From DATADD01 sp046262355 (lineage in GTDB: Bacteria > Actinomycetota > CADDZG01 > WHSQ01), in the NCBI GenBank assembly GCA_046262355.1, contig JBHEMX010000053.1:1-64000 (forward strand): a stretch of 64,000 nucleotides of DNA. The letters are read 5' to 3'. Below the pieces are notes generated by a model. The model saw only the letters and a list, made by a program, of their open reading frames with translations, made no database searches and was not told the origin of the DNA. Positions 18,568-28,012 of this stretch are shown piece after piece. Made by a program: the position numbers and the translations under genes. Numbering within the stretch: the stretch's first letter is position 1; each line of letters opens with the position of its first letter.

Positions 18568-19998
18568 CTACGCCTCTATGTTCGTCATCACGTGCTTCAT
18601 CCGAGTGTAGTCCTCGAGGCCGTACATCGAGAGGTCCTTGCCGTGTCCGGAGTGCTTGAAGCCCCCGTGCGGCATCTCAGCCACGAGCGGGATGTGGGTG
18701 TTGATCCACACGCACCCGAAGTCGAGCCCCTTCGCCATGCGCATCGCGCGGCCGTGGTCGGTGGTGAACACGCTCGAGGCGAGCCCGTACTCGACGCCGT
18801 TCGCCCATGCGAGCGCCTTCTCCTCGTCGTCGAAGCGCTGCACGGTGATGACGGGACCGAAGATCTCGTTCTGGATCATCTCGTCGTTCTGCTCGAGGCC
18901 CGCCACGACCGTCGGCTCGTGGAAGAAGCCGCCTCCGTTGCCGGCCTTGTGACCGCCCGTGACGACCTCCGCGTGCTGCGGCGCTCGCTCGAGGAAGCCC
19001 GCGACCCGCTCCAGCTGAGTCGGGTTGTTGAGCGGCCCGAAGTCTGTGTCGGGATCGTTCGGGTCCCCGGTCTTGGTGCCCTTCGCCTTCTGGGCGAGCT
19101 CGTTGACGAAGTCGTCGTGGATCCTCGGCCCCGCCAGCACGCGCGTCGCTGCGGTGCAGTCCTGGCCCGCGTTGAAGTAACCCGCGACCGCTATGGCCTC
19201 CGCAGCCGCTTCGAGGTCCGCGTCGTCGAACACGATCACCGGCGCCTTGCCGCCGAGCTCTAGGTGCACGCGCTTCAGGTCCGCCGCCGCCGACCGCGCG
19301 ACCTCCATCCCGGCGCGCACACTCCCGGTGATCGAAGCCATCTCGGGGATCGGGTGCGAGACCAGCGTCGCGCCCGTCTCGCGATCGCCACAGACGACGT
19401 TGAAGACGCCGTCGGGGAGGAACTCAGACATGACCTCCGCCATCTTCAGCGTGGTCACCGGAGTCGTGTCCGACGGCTTGAGCACGACGGTGTTTCCTGC
19501 CGCGATCGCCGGCGCCCACTTCCACACGGCCATCATCATCGGGTAGTTCCACGGCGTCACCTGTGCGCACACGCCCACCGGCTCACGCCGAACGAACGAG
19601 GTGAAGCCGGCCATGTACTCGCCCGCCGAGCGGCCCTCGAGGCAGCGCGCAGCTCCGGCGAAGAACCGGATCTGATCCACCATCGGTGGGATCTCCTCAC
19701 TCATGGTGAGCTCCACTGGCTTTCCGGTGTTCTCGGACTCGAGCTTCACGAACTCCTCGGCGCGCTCTTCGATCGCATCCGCGATCCTGAGCAGGGCTCG
19801 GCTGCGCTCCGACGGGATGACGTCGCGCCATGACTCGAAGGCGCGCCGAGCCGCGTTGCACGCGACATCTATGTCGGCCTGCGTCGACACCGGGGCCCGA
19901 GCGAACTCCCGACCGTTCGCCGGGTTGACGAGGGGCGCCGCCTTGCCGTCGACCGGCGACTGATACTGGCCGTCGATGAAGTTCTGCAGCTCACGCAT
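18568..19998 (-). CDS. NAD(P)-dependent aldehyde dehydrogenase (gamma-aminobutyraldehyde/betaine-aldehyde type)
   Basis: 476 residues of the ALDH superfamily: VTPWNYPMMMAVWKWAPAIAAGN, LKPSDTTPVTTL, the catalytic Glu in LELGGKAPVIVFDDAD, the catalytic Cys in GQDCTAATR, and NEIFGPVITVQRFDDEEKA. Overall pattern is closest to the PatD/aminobutyraldehyde group, which feeds polyamine breakdown. AAGGAG lies 7 nt before ATG 19998. It is divergent from the acyl-CoA ligase gene. Confidence 0.85.
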   Translation of the reverse strand: MRELQNFIDGQYQSPVDGKAAPLVNPANGREFARAPVSTQADIDVACNAARRAFESWRDVIPSERSRALLRIADAIEERAEEFVKLESENTGKPVELTMSEEIPPMVDQIRFFAGAARCLEGRSAGEYMAGFTSFVRREPVGVCAQVTPWNYPMMMAVWKWAPAIAAGNTVVLKPSDTTPVTTLKMAEVMSEFLPDGVFNVVCGDRETGATLVSHPIPEMASITGSVRAGMEVARSAAADLKRVHLELGGKAPVIVFDDADLEAAAEAIAVAGYFNAGQDCTAATRVLAGPRIHDDFVNELAQKAKGTKTGDPNDPDTDFGPLNNPTQLERVAGFLERAPQHAEVVTGGHKAGNGGGFFHEPTVVAGLEQNDEMIQNEIFGPVITVQRFDDEEKALAWANGVEYGLASSVFTTDHGRAMRMAKGLDFGCVWINTHIPLVAEMPHGGFKHSGHGKDLSMYGLEDYTRMKHVMTNIEA

Positions 19999-20127
19999 CA
20001 CGAAGCTCCTTCCCGAACCTGCCGCACGCAGCTTCCGTTCCCGAGGCCAAACCTATAGGACGCGCGTGAGGTCCGCCTCGCCCGAGGCCCCCGCGGATGG
20101 TCATATTGGTGGATGGAGGTCGAACCC

Positions 20128-21697
20128 GTGATCGTCGGCCGGGCCCCGCCCGTGCACATCGCGGACACGACGTTGAGCCGGGTCGTGCTCGAACGCGCCG
20201 CAGAGCGCGGCGACAAGGTCGCGCTCGTAGACGGAGCCACGAGCGCAGTCCTGACCTACCGGGCGCTCGCCGGCGAGGTGGACCGGACCGCGGCGGCGCT
20301 GAAGGACCGCGGTCTGCGAGGTGGGGACGTCTTTGCGCTTGCGTGCCCGAACTCCGCCGACTTCGCGATCGCCTTCTTCGCCGTCTCCGCTGCGGGGGGC
20401 ATCGTCACGACTGCGAACCCGCTGCTCACCGCCGAGGAGCTTGCGCGCCAGCTCGAGAGCTGCGGCGCCCGCTTCCTCCTGACGACTCCTGAGAGGCTAA
20501 CCACGGCCTCCGCCGCGGCGACGCGCGCGGGCGTCGAGGAGGTGTTCGTGACCGGTCCGGCCGATCCCTCGACGGCCTTCTCCGGGCTGCGCGCCCGACG
20601 CCCCCGCGTGGCGCAAGAGGCAGTCGATCACGAGGCGGTCGATCCGAACGCTGTCGCGGTCCTGCCCTACTCGAGCGGAACCACGGGCGGATCCAAGGGC
20701 GTGATGCTCACGCACCGCAACCTCGTGGCGAACATCTGTCAGATCGAGGCGGTTCACCACCTCGAGGCTCACGACGTGGTGATCGCGATCCTGCCGTTCT
20801 TCCACATCTTCGGGATGACCATGGTGCTCGGCCACGCGCTCCACCGTGGGGCGACGGTGGTGACGCTGCCTCGCTTCGAGCTCGGGAGCTTCCTGCAGGC
20901 GTTGCAGGACCATGGGGTGACGCGTGCTCACCTCGTACCTCCCATCATCCTCGCCCTCGCCAAGGACCCTTCCGTGGCGCGCTTCGATCTCGCGCGTCTC
21001 GAGACGATCCAATCGGGAGCGGCGCCGCTCGGGGCCGCCCTGGCGCTCGAGTGCGCCGAGCGGCTTGGTTGCGTCGTCTCTCAGGGCTACGGACTGACCG
21101 AGACGAGCCCGGTGACGCATCTCACTCCGGACTCCGGGCCCAACAAGTCCGGGTCGATCGGACCTCCGCTGCCCTCGACCGAGTGGCGCGTGGTCGATCC
21201 GGTCACCCACGTCGACCGCGCGCGGGCACCCGGCGAGCTGTGGGTCCGCGGGCCCCAGGTCATGAGGGGGTACCTCGACGAGCCGGACGCAACCGCCGCC
21301 GCGATCGACGGCGACGGCTGGTTCCCATACCGGGGATGTGGCCTACGCCGACGGCGACGGCTACTTCTACATAGTCGATCGGCTCAAGGAACTCATCAAG
21401 CACAAGGGCTTCCAGGTCGCCCCCGCCGAGCTCGAAGCCGTCCTGCTCACGCATCCGGGGGTCGCCGACGTCGCAGTCGTCGGGAGCCCCGACGTGGAGG
21501 CCGGCGAAGTGCCCAAGGCGTTCGTCGTGCCGGCGTCCACGCTCTCCCGTGCAGACGTCATCGAGTTCGTCGCGGCGCGCGTCGCACCCCACAAGAGGAT
21601 ACGGCGGGTCGAGCTGGTCGAGCGCATCCCTCGCTCGCCGTCTGGGAAGATCCTGCGCCGCCGGCTGGTCGAGGGCGAGCGTGCGCGCCACGCCTGA
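20128..21697 (+). pseudogene. Acyl-CoA ligase (4-coumarate/long-chain type), single-base frameshift
   Basis: An AMP-forming acyl-CoA synthetase: PYSSGTTGGSKGVMLTH is the AMP-binding signature, QGYGLTETSPV the adenylate motif, and the C-terminal hinge and catalytic Lys lie in YIVDRLKELIKHKGFQV and PRSPSGKILRRRL. The frame breaks near 21324-21326: the CCC run has one C too many. Removing it restores GWFHTGDVAYADGDGYFYIVDR. It is either a recent pseudogene or a sequencing/assembly error. GTG 20128 is preferred because GGAGGT lies 7 nt upstream; ATG 20113 is the alternative. Confidence 0.8.
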
Positions 21698-21732
21698 GAG
21701 GGCGGAGCGGGATGGGCGTGCCGACTGCCCAT

Positions 21733-21773
21733 TTCAACAGAATGTTGACGCTACGCGACCCCCTGCGGATAAT
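21733..21773 (+). promoter_or_regulatory. Promoter with palindromic operator for the purine-island first gene
   Basis: A 7-3-7 palindrome TTCAACA-GAA-TGTTGAC (21733-21749) overlaps the -35 box TTGACG (21745-21750). The -10 GATAAT (21768-21773) follows with a 17-bp spacer. The same right arm overlaps the -35 of promoters at 32.4 kb and 45.9 kb. It should drive the LLM oxidoreductase and the genes translationally coupled to it. Confidence 0.7.
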
Positions 21774-21810
21774 CCTCGGGACGCCACCGAGACCGACGGG
21801 GAGGTTCGCC

Positions 21811-22875
21811 ACGAGCACTGCAGCGACCGCCCCACCTCCTCAGAGGGCCGCGCTCTACCTCCAGGACAAGCACCCGCTGCGGGACGGCATGCGCTTCTCG
21901 CAGCAAGCCGAGCGCGCCGGGTTCGAGGCCGTGTGGCAGGCGGAATCCCGCCTCGTCCGGGAGGCAACGGTGCCGATGGCGGCGTTCGCCGCGGTCACCG
22001 AGCACATCACGGTCGGCTCGGGCGTGGTCAACACCTGGACTCGCAACCCGGGTCTCCTCGCGGCCACGTTCGTGACGCTGGACGACCTCGCTCCGGGGCG
22101 CGTGATCCTCGGACTCGGTGCGTGGTGGGATCCGTTGGCTCGCAAAGTCGGCATCGCTCGGCGGCGCCCGCTGCAGTGCATGCGAGAGGTGGTCGAGGCG
22201 TGTCGCCGGCTCTTCACCCTCGAAGAGGTGAGCTATGAGGGCGAGTTCGTCCACCTCGACGGCGTCCGGATCGACGTGGTCCACGGCGAGACGCGCGCGC
22301 GCCGCATCCCGATCTACGTCGGCGCGACCGGACCCAAGATGCTCGAGCTCTCGGGCGAGATCGCGGACGGAGTCGTGCTGAACTACATGGTGTCTCCGCG
22401 CTACAACGACGAGGCGGTAGCAAGGATCGCCGAGGGGGCGGAACGCGGCGGCCGGGCGCTCTCGGACATCGACCGCCCACAGCTGATCGTGTGCTCGCTC
22501 GACGAAGACCGCACGACGGCGCTGGACGAGGCGCGGCTGCTTCTGACGCAGTACCTGGGGCAGCAGCCCCACATCATGAAGGCGTCCGGCGTCGACGCCT
22601 CGCTGATCGAGGAGATCAACGCGCTCGTGGACTGGCCGGCGACGCAGGAACAGATAGAGAAGGCTGCAGCGCTCGTTCCGGACGAGGTCGTGCAGCTCGT
22701 CAGCGCCTCGGGCACGCCGGCGGAGTGCCGCACCAAGGTCGCCGAGTACCTCGAGCACGGCGCAACCTGTCCGATCCTTTATCCCTTGCGGGACGTGCCG
22801 CAGATGATCCACGCGTTCGCGTTGTCGGGCAAGGCACCGGTCGGGGACGGCCGGAGATCGGGAAGCGGCCCATGA
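21811..22875 (+). CDS. LLM-class (F420/flavin-dependent) oxidoreductase
   Basis: A luciferase-like TIM-barrel oxidoreductase: AALYLQDKHPLRDGMRFSQQAERAGFEAVWQAESRLVREA, then NTWTRNPGLLAATFVTLDDLAPGRVILGLGAWWDP and IPIYVGATGPKMLELSGEIADGVVLNY. Relatives use F420 or flavin for hydride transfer; the substrate is unknown, but the operon suggests a purine or ureide. About 354 residues. The start is unresolved: the promoter at 21745-21773 leaves no ATG, GTG or TTG before the conserved N-terminus, and an ACG at 21811 lies 6 nt after GGGGAGG. ATG 21712 or 21742 would lie upstream of that promoter's start site. Its stop overlaps the next gene. Confidence 0.8.
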   Translation, partial: TSTAATAPPPQRAALYLQDKHPLRDGMRFSQQAERAGFEAVWQAESRLVREATVPMAAFAAVTEHITVGSGVVNTWTRNPGLLAATFVTLDDLAPGRVILGLGAWWDPLARKVGIARRRPLQCMREVVEACRRLFTLEEVSYEGEFVHLDGVRIDVVHGETRARRIPIYVGATGPKMLELSGEIADGVVLNYMVSPRYNDEAVARIAEGAERGGRALSDIDRPQLIVCSLDEDRTTALDEARLLLTQYLGQQPHIMKASGVDASLIEEINALVDWPATQEQIEKAAALVPDEVVQLVSASGTPAECRTKVAEYLEHGATCPILYPLRDVPQMIHAFALSGKAPVGDGRRSGSGP

Positions 22876-24071
22876 GCGAGTACACCGATCGGGCAGAGCG
22901 CTATCGGGAGCAGGTGACGAGCTTCCTGCGCGAGATCATCGCGATGCCCTCTCCATCATTGGGAGAAGAGCGCGTCGCAAAGCGCATCGTCGAGGAGATG
23001 AATGCACTCGGCTACGAGAACGCGTGGATCGACGAGATGGGCAACGCGATCGGCCGCATCGGCAAGGGTAGGACGAAGATCGTGCTCGACGCGCACATGG
23101 ACACGGTCGGCGTCGGCGACAGGGGCGCGTGGCCGCACGACCCCTTCGAAGGAAAGGTCTCGGACGGCGTCGTCTTCGGCCGCGGGGCGTCCGACAACAA
23201 GGGTGCGGTAGCCGCACAGGTCTACGGGGGCCGCGTGATGGCCGAGCGCGCACTCGACGGTGCGGACGTGACCGTCTACGTCGTCGGGACCGTCATGGAG
23301 GAAGACTGCGACGGGCTGGCGCTCGGATACGTCTGCAGCGATACCCTCGAAGGCATCGCTGCAGTCGTCCTCGGGGAGTGCACCGATCTCAGCGTTTACA
23401 GGGGGCATCGCGGGCGCATGGAGATGAAGGTCACCACCAAGGGTCTCTCCGCGCACGCGAGCGCGCCGGAGCGTGGCGACAACGCGGTCACGGCCATGGC
23501 GCCCATCGTCCTCGGGGTCGACGAGCTGGGTCCCCGCCTGGCCGATCACGAGTTTCTCGGCAAGGGCACGATCGCCGTGAGCAAGATCGAATGCGAGACG
23601 GCCTCGCTCAACGCGATCCCCGACTCGTGCTCGATCTACCTGGACCGCAGGCTGACCGAGGGCGAGACGCGGGAGAGCGCGCTCGCAGAGGTGCGGGAGA
23701 TCGCCACGGGCGACAGGTCGGAGGTCGAGATCCTCCGCTACGCCGAGCCCTCCTACACCGGGCTCGCGCTGGAGACCGACAAGTACTACCCCACCTGGGT
23801 GCTCGAGGAAGAGCACCCCCTGGTACGCGCCGGCGTCACCGCGGGACGCGCCGCCCTAGGCAGCATCCCCACGGTCGGCAAGTGGACGTTCTCGACCAAC
23901 GGCACCTCCTCGGCGGGACGACTCGGCATCCCCACGATCGGCTTCGGGCCGAGCGAGGAGAAGTGGGCCCACACCGTGTGGGATCAGTGCCCGATCGACC
24001 ATCTCGTCGCATCGATCGCTTTCTATGCGGCGCTTCCTGCCGCGCTCGTGCAAGAGGGGGTGGGGGAATGA
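22872..24071 (+). CDS. ygeY: M20-family peptidase/deacylase, YgeY-like
   Basis: 399 residues of the zinc-dependent M20 family: LDAHMDTVGVGD with the first metal ligands, GRGASDNKGAVAAQ with the bridging Asp, TVMEEDCDG with the catalytic Glu pair, and HTVWDQCPIDHLVASIAFY near the end with the last His ligand. E. coli YgeY lies in the ygeW-ygeX-ygeY purine-catabolism locus and probably cleaves an amide or carbamoyl intermediate. ATG 22872 overlaps the previous stop, and its own stop overlaps xdhD. Confidence 0.85.
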   Translation: MSEYTDRAERYREQVTSFLREIIAMPSPSLGEERVAKRIVEEMNALGYENAWIDEMGNAIGRIGKGRTKIVLDAHMDTVGVGDRGAWPHDPFEGKVSDGVVFGRGASDNKGAVAAQVYGGRVMAERALDGADVTVYVVGTVMEEDCDGLALGYVCSDTLEGIAAVVLGECTDLSVYRGHRGRMEMKVTTKGLSAHASAPERGDNAVTAMAPIVLGVDELGPRLADHEFLGKGTIAVSKIECETASLNAIPDSCSIYLDRRLTEGETRESALAEVREIATGDRSEVEILRYAEPSYTGLALETDKYYPTWVLEEEHPLVRAGVTAGRAALGSIPTVGKWTFSTNGTSSAGRLGIPTIGFGPSEEKWAHTVWDQCPIDHLVASIAFYAALPAALVQEGVGE

Positions 24072-26707
24072 TCGAGCCTGTAGAGCTCACGGTGAACGGT
24101 GATCGGGTACGCGTCGAACCCGCAGAAGAGGAGACGTTGCTCGACGTCTTGAGGGACCATCTTGGACTCCTTGCGGCCAAGGACGGATGCCAGCCTGAGG
24201 GCTATTGCGGGTGCTGCACCGTGCTGGTCGACGGCAAGGCGCGCGTGTCGTGCTCGCAGGCGGCATCCCGCTTCGCGGGCAAAGACATCGTGACGCTCGA
24301 GGGACTGCCCGATGCAGAGCGTGAGGCATTCGCGCTCGCCTTCGCGGCCACCGGCGCGTCACAGTGCGGATTCTGCTCGCCGGGTATCGTCGTGAAGGCG
24401 CGCAGCTTGCTCCAGCGGTCTCCGAGTCCGTCGCGCGACGAGGTCGCCAAGGCGCTGGCGGGGAACCTCTGTCGCTGCACCGGCTACGTCAAGGTCATCG
24501 ACGCCGTGCAGATGGCGGGACGGATCATGAGCGGCGACGAACAACCGCACCTGGATTGGTCGGGGCGCATCGGCACGCGTACCCCGAAGTACGAAGCGTT
24601 CGAGCTTTCGCTGGGCCACAAGCCATTCATGAACGACATCCAGCTCGAGGGGATGGTCCACGGCGCGCTGTGCTTCTCGGATCATCCGCGCGCCGTGGTC
24701 AAGGGCATAGACGTCTCGAAAGCCCAAGCGGTGGACGGAGTCGTGGCGGTGGTGCTGGCGAAGGACGTTCCGGGCGAGCGCGACGTCGGCGCCATAATCA
24801 ACGACTGGCCCGTCCTGGTGGCCGAGGGAGAGACCACCCGCTGCGTCGGCGACGTCCTCGCCGCGGTCGCAGCGACGACGCGCGTTGCGGCGCGCCGAGC
24901 GGCCGCCGCGATCGAGGTCGAGTACGAGGTCCTCGATCCCGTGTCGGATCCCGAGGATGCGCTACGGCCGGGTGCACCCCAGGTCCACGGCAAGGGCAAC
25001 CTGCTGAAGACCTACAGGATCGACCGAGGAGACGCCGATGCGGCGCTCGAGTCGTCCGCTCACGTCGTCACCGAGACCTTCCAAACGCAGTTCATCGAGC
25101 ATGCCTTCCTCGAGCCGGAGTCCTCCATCGCCTACGACACGACCGATGAGATGCGAGTGCTGTCCGGCGGTCAAGGGATCTGGGACGACCGGAGGCAGAT
25201 CGCTCGGATCCTCGGCGCGCCGGAAGACACCGTGCGAGTGACGCTGGTGTCCAACGGGGGTGCCTTCGGAGCCAAGGAGGACCTCGGGATCAACGGACAT
25301 GCGGCACTGCTGGCGCGCGTGACCGGCAAGACCGTGAAGCTGACGCTGATGCGCGACGAGTCGATACGCATGCATTCCAAGAGACATCCACTACGTATGA
25401 CGTACACCGTGGGGTGCGACGCCGAAGGCAGGCTCACCGCAGTCAAAGCGCGCATCGTCGGCGACACCGGCGCCTACGCCAGCGTGGGCGACAAGGTGCT
25501 GCAGCGAGCATGCGGTCACTCGTGCAGCGCCTATGAAGTGCCCAACGTCTACGTCGAGTCGCACGCCGTCTACACGAACAATCCTCCCTGCGGCGCGATG
25601 CGCGGCTTCGGGTCCAACCAGGTGAACTTCGCCATGGAGGGCTGCATGGACCGGCTTGCGGAGAAGGTCGGCATCGACGGCTGGGACATCAGGTGGTTGA
25701 ACGCGCTCGAGGTCGGCTCGACGTTCGGGACGGGACAGGTCCTGGGCGAGGGCGTTGGTCTGAAGAAGTGCCTGTCCGCGGTGAGGGACGCCTACAAGTC
25801 GGCGCGCCATGCGGGGGTGGCATGCGCGGTCAAGAACGTCGGCGTCGGCAACGGCCTGCCCGAGTACGGGCGTGCTTCGCTCGAGGTCCAGGACGATGGC
25901 TCGATCCTCCTACGGCATTCGTGGACCGAGATGGGTCAGGGGGTCCATACCGTGCTTCAGCAGGTGGCCATGGAGGAGCTTCACTCCGCAGGCGTCGAGC
26001 TCAAGCACATCAGCGTGCGCGTAGACACGGAGCGGGAGTTCGCGACCGGTCAGACGACGGCATCGCGCGGGACCTTCCTCGGAGGACTTGCCGTGCGCAA
26101 GGCGTGCGAGAAGCTCAAGGCCGAGTTGAACGGCAGCCGTCTCCCGGACCTCGCGGGCCAGGAGTTCGTCGGCGAGGTCGAGTTCAAGCTCACTCAGCCG
26201 ATGGACGACGCAGATCTCCAGCGCTCGCACATCTGTTTCGGATGGGGTGCGCAGGTCGCGATCCTCGACGACGACGGCAGCGTGGCCAAGGTGATCGCGG
26301 CGCACGACGTCGGCCGGGTGATGAACCGCAACCTGCTCGAGGGTCAGTTCGAAGGCTCCGTCCACATGGGGCTCGGCCACGCGCTCACCGAGGAATTCGT
26401 GGTCGAGGACGGCCGCATCGTTACGCCGACGCTCAAGTCGCAGGGCATCATCCCCGCCAAGGGGATGCCCGAGGTCGAGTGCATCTTCATCGAGGAACCT
26501 CAACCGGAGGGACCCTACGGCGCGAAGGGCGTCGGAGAGATCGGTCTCGTGCCGACCGCAGGAGCCGTCGCCGCGGCGGTCCATTCCTTCGACGGCCGGT
26601 GGAGGAACCGGCTTCCGATGAAGGACAGCGCGGCTGCAAAGGCGGCACACCCCCGCGCCGTGGGCAAGCTCGGTAGAGCGAGCGCCCGTCGAGAGGTCGC
26701 GGGATGA
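24068..26707 (+). CDS. xdhD: Fused iron-sulfur/molybdenum xanthine dehydrogenase, XdhD-like (selenium-dependent type)
   Basis: 879 residues combining two modules. Residues 1-160 are the 2Fe-2S domains (GCQPEGYCGCC, then CGFC and CRC). After residue 190 comes the large molybdopterin subunit with SNGGAFGAKED, NPPCGAMRGFG and the catalytic Glu in YGAKGVGEIG. This fused layout is that of E. coli XdhD and of selenium-dependent xanthine dehydrogenases/Mo hydroxylases, in which labile selenium rather than encoded selenocysteine is used. It should hydroxylate a purine such as hypoxanthine, xanthine or urate-related intermediates. No FAD domain is fused. ATG 24068 overlaps the ygeY stop. Confidence 0.88.
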   Translation: MIEPVELTVNGDRVRVEPAEEETLLDVLRDHLGLLAAKDGCQPEGYCGCCTVLVDGKARVSCSQAASRFAGKDIVTLEGLPDAEREAFALAFAATGASQCGFCSPGIVVKARSLLQRSPSPSRDEVAKALAGNLCRCTGYVKVIDAVQMAGRIMSGDEQPHLDWSGRIGTRTPKYEAFELSLGHKPFMNDIQLEGMVHGALCFSDHPRAVVKGIDVSKAQAVDGVVAVVLAKDVPGERDVGAIINDWPVLVAEGETTRCVGDVLAAVAATTRVAARRAAAAIEVEYEVLDPVSDPEDALRPGAPQVHGKGNLLKTYRIDRGDADAALESSAHVVTETFQTQFIEHAFLEPESSIAYDTTDEMRVLSGGQGIWDDRRQIARILGAPEDTVRVTLVSNGGAFGAKEDLGINGHAALLARVTGKTVKLTLMRDESIRMHSKRHPLRMTYTVGCDAEGRLTAVKARIVGDTGAYASVGDKVLQRACGHSCSAYEVPNVYVESHAVYTNNPPCGAMRGFGSNQVNFAMEGCMDRLAEKVGIDGWDIRWLNALEVGSTFGTGQVLGEGVGLKKCLSAVRDAYKSARHAGVACAVKNVGVGNGLPEYGRASLEVQDDGSILLRHSWTEMGQGVHTVLQQVAMEELHSAGVELKHISVRVDTEREFATGQTTASRGTFLGGLAVRKACEKLKAELNGSRLPDLAGQEFVGEVEFKLTQPMDDADLQRSHICFGWGAQVAILDDDGSVAKVIAAHDVGRVMNRNLLEGQFEGSVHMGLGHALTEEFVVEDGRIVTPTLKSQGIIPAKGMPEVECIFIEEPQPEGPYGAKGVGEIGLVPTAGAVAAAVHSFDGRWRNRLPMKDSAAAKAAHPRAVGKLGRASARREVAG

Positions 26708-26714
26708 CGTTCGC

Positions 26715-28001
26715 TTGACGGCAGCGGTACTGCGGGGCGGACTCGTGGTGCGGTCGCCGGGCGGGGCCGTCGAGGCGACCGACCTGGTCGTGTCCGAAGG
26801 ACGCATCGGGGGCAGCGCCTCGGAGGGGGAGCCCGTCGACGTCTCGGGCTGCCTGGTGGTCCCGGGCCACGCGTGCGCGCACCACCACCTCTACTCCACG
26901 CTCGCGCGTGGGATGCCGGCGCCGGGCGACCCGCCGAGGAGCTTCCTCGAGATCCTCGAGCGCGTCTGGTGGAGGCTCGATCGTGCTCTCGACCTCGAGA
27001 GCGCGCATCTGTCGGCGCTCGCGGGAGCCGTGGCCGCCGTCCGCTGCGGCACGACGTCCCTCGTCGACCATCACGCGTCCCCACAGGCGATCGATTCGTC
27101 CCTCGACGCCGTGGCCGAGGGCATCGACGGCAGCGGCGCGCGCGCCGTCGTGTGCTACGAGGTCAGCGATCGCCACGGGGTCGAGCGGGGGCGTGCGGGG
27201 ATCGAGGAGAACGTTCGGTTCCTGGCCGAGAACCGCCGTGAGCGTGTGCGCGCCATGATGGGAGCGCATGCGTCCTTCACGCTCGGCGCCCGCACGCTGG
27301 AGTCACTCGTCGACTCGGCGCGCGCAGCCGGCGCGCCGATCCACATCCATCTCGCCGAGGACGACCACGACGAGAGAGACTCCGTGACCAAGCACGGCGT
27401 TCGGGCGGCTCAGCGCCTCCGGCGAGCAGGGGCGCTGGCGAGGGGGGACCTCGTTGCTCACGGCGTGTGCCTCGATGCGGCGGAGGTGTCCCTTCTGCAG
27501 AGCTCCGGAGCGTGGCTTGCACACAACGCGCGTTCCAACATGAACAACGGGGTCGGCTATGCGCCGGTCGCGATGATGCTCGAGCGCGTCGCGCTCGGCA
27601 CGGATGGGATCGACGGCGACATGTTCGCCGAAGCGCGAGCGTCCTACTTCCGGGCGCGTGAGGCGAACCTGTCGGCGACGCCGCAAACGACGCTCGAGCG
27701 GCTGGCCGGCGGAGCGGCCTTCGTGGGAGCGCTTTTCGGCGAACCGCTGCTCGGAAGCTTGCTGGAAGGCGCGCCCGCCGACCTCGCCGTGCTCGAGTAC
27801 GACTCCCCCACCCCCGTGGACGCCGGGAACCTTGCGGGCCATTACGTCTTCGGGCTTACGACCGCGGCGGTGCGCGATGTGATGGTCGCGGGACGCTGGA
27901 TCGTGAGGGACCGGCGCCACCAGCTCGTGGACGAGGAGGAGTTGGCCGCGCGCTGCCGCCGGGCCGCGCCGGAGCTGTGGGACAGGATGCAGTCTCTCTA
28001 G
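26715..28001 (+). CDS. ssnA: SsnA-like amidohydrolase
   Basis: 428 residues of the TRZ/ATZ amidohydrolase family. Metal ligands are visible: HHHLYS after the first beta barrel strand, HIHLAEDDHDE, VAHGVCLD, and GTDGIDGDM with the final Asp. LVVPGHACAHHHLYSTLARGM is the SsnA-type N-terminal motif. In E. coli, ssnA belongs to the ygeW-xdhD purine locus; the family deaminates or hydrolyses aminated heterocycles. The TTG start at 26715 lacks a clear ribosome binding site; it lies 7 nt after xdhD and is probably coupled. Confidence 0.85.
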   Translation: MTAAVLRGGLVVRSPGGAVEATDLVVSEGRIGGSASEGEPVDVSGCLVVPGHACAHHHLYSTLARGMPAPGDPPRSFLEILERVWWRLDRALDLESAHLSALAGAVAAVRCGTTSLVDHHASPQAIDSSLDAVAEGIDGSGARAVVCYEVSDRHGVERGRAGIEENVRFLAENRRERVRAMMGAHASFTLGARTLESLVDSARAAGAPIHIHLAEDDHDERDSVTKHGVRAAQRLRRAGALARGDLVAHGVCLDAAEVSLLQSSGAWLAHNARSNMNNGVGYAPVAMMLERVALGTDGIDGDMFAEARASYFRAREANLSATPQTTLERLAGGAAFVGALFGEPLLGSLLEGAPADLAVLEYDSPTPVDAGNLAGHYVFGLTTAAVRDVMVAGRWIVRDRRHQLVDEEELAARCRRAAPELWDRMQSL

Positions 28002-28012
28002 AGGAGGAACCG

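Noticed and set aside
26704..26714. ATG at 26704 as the ssnA start
   Set aside because: It is out of frame with the amidohydrolase and reaches a stop codon after a few codons.
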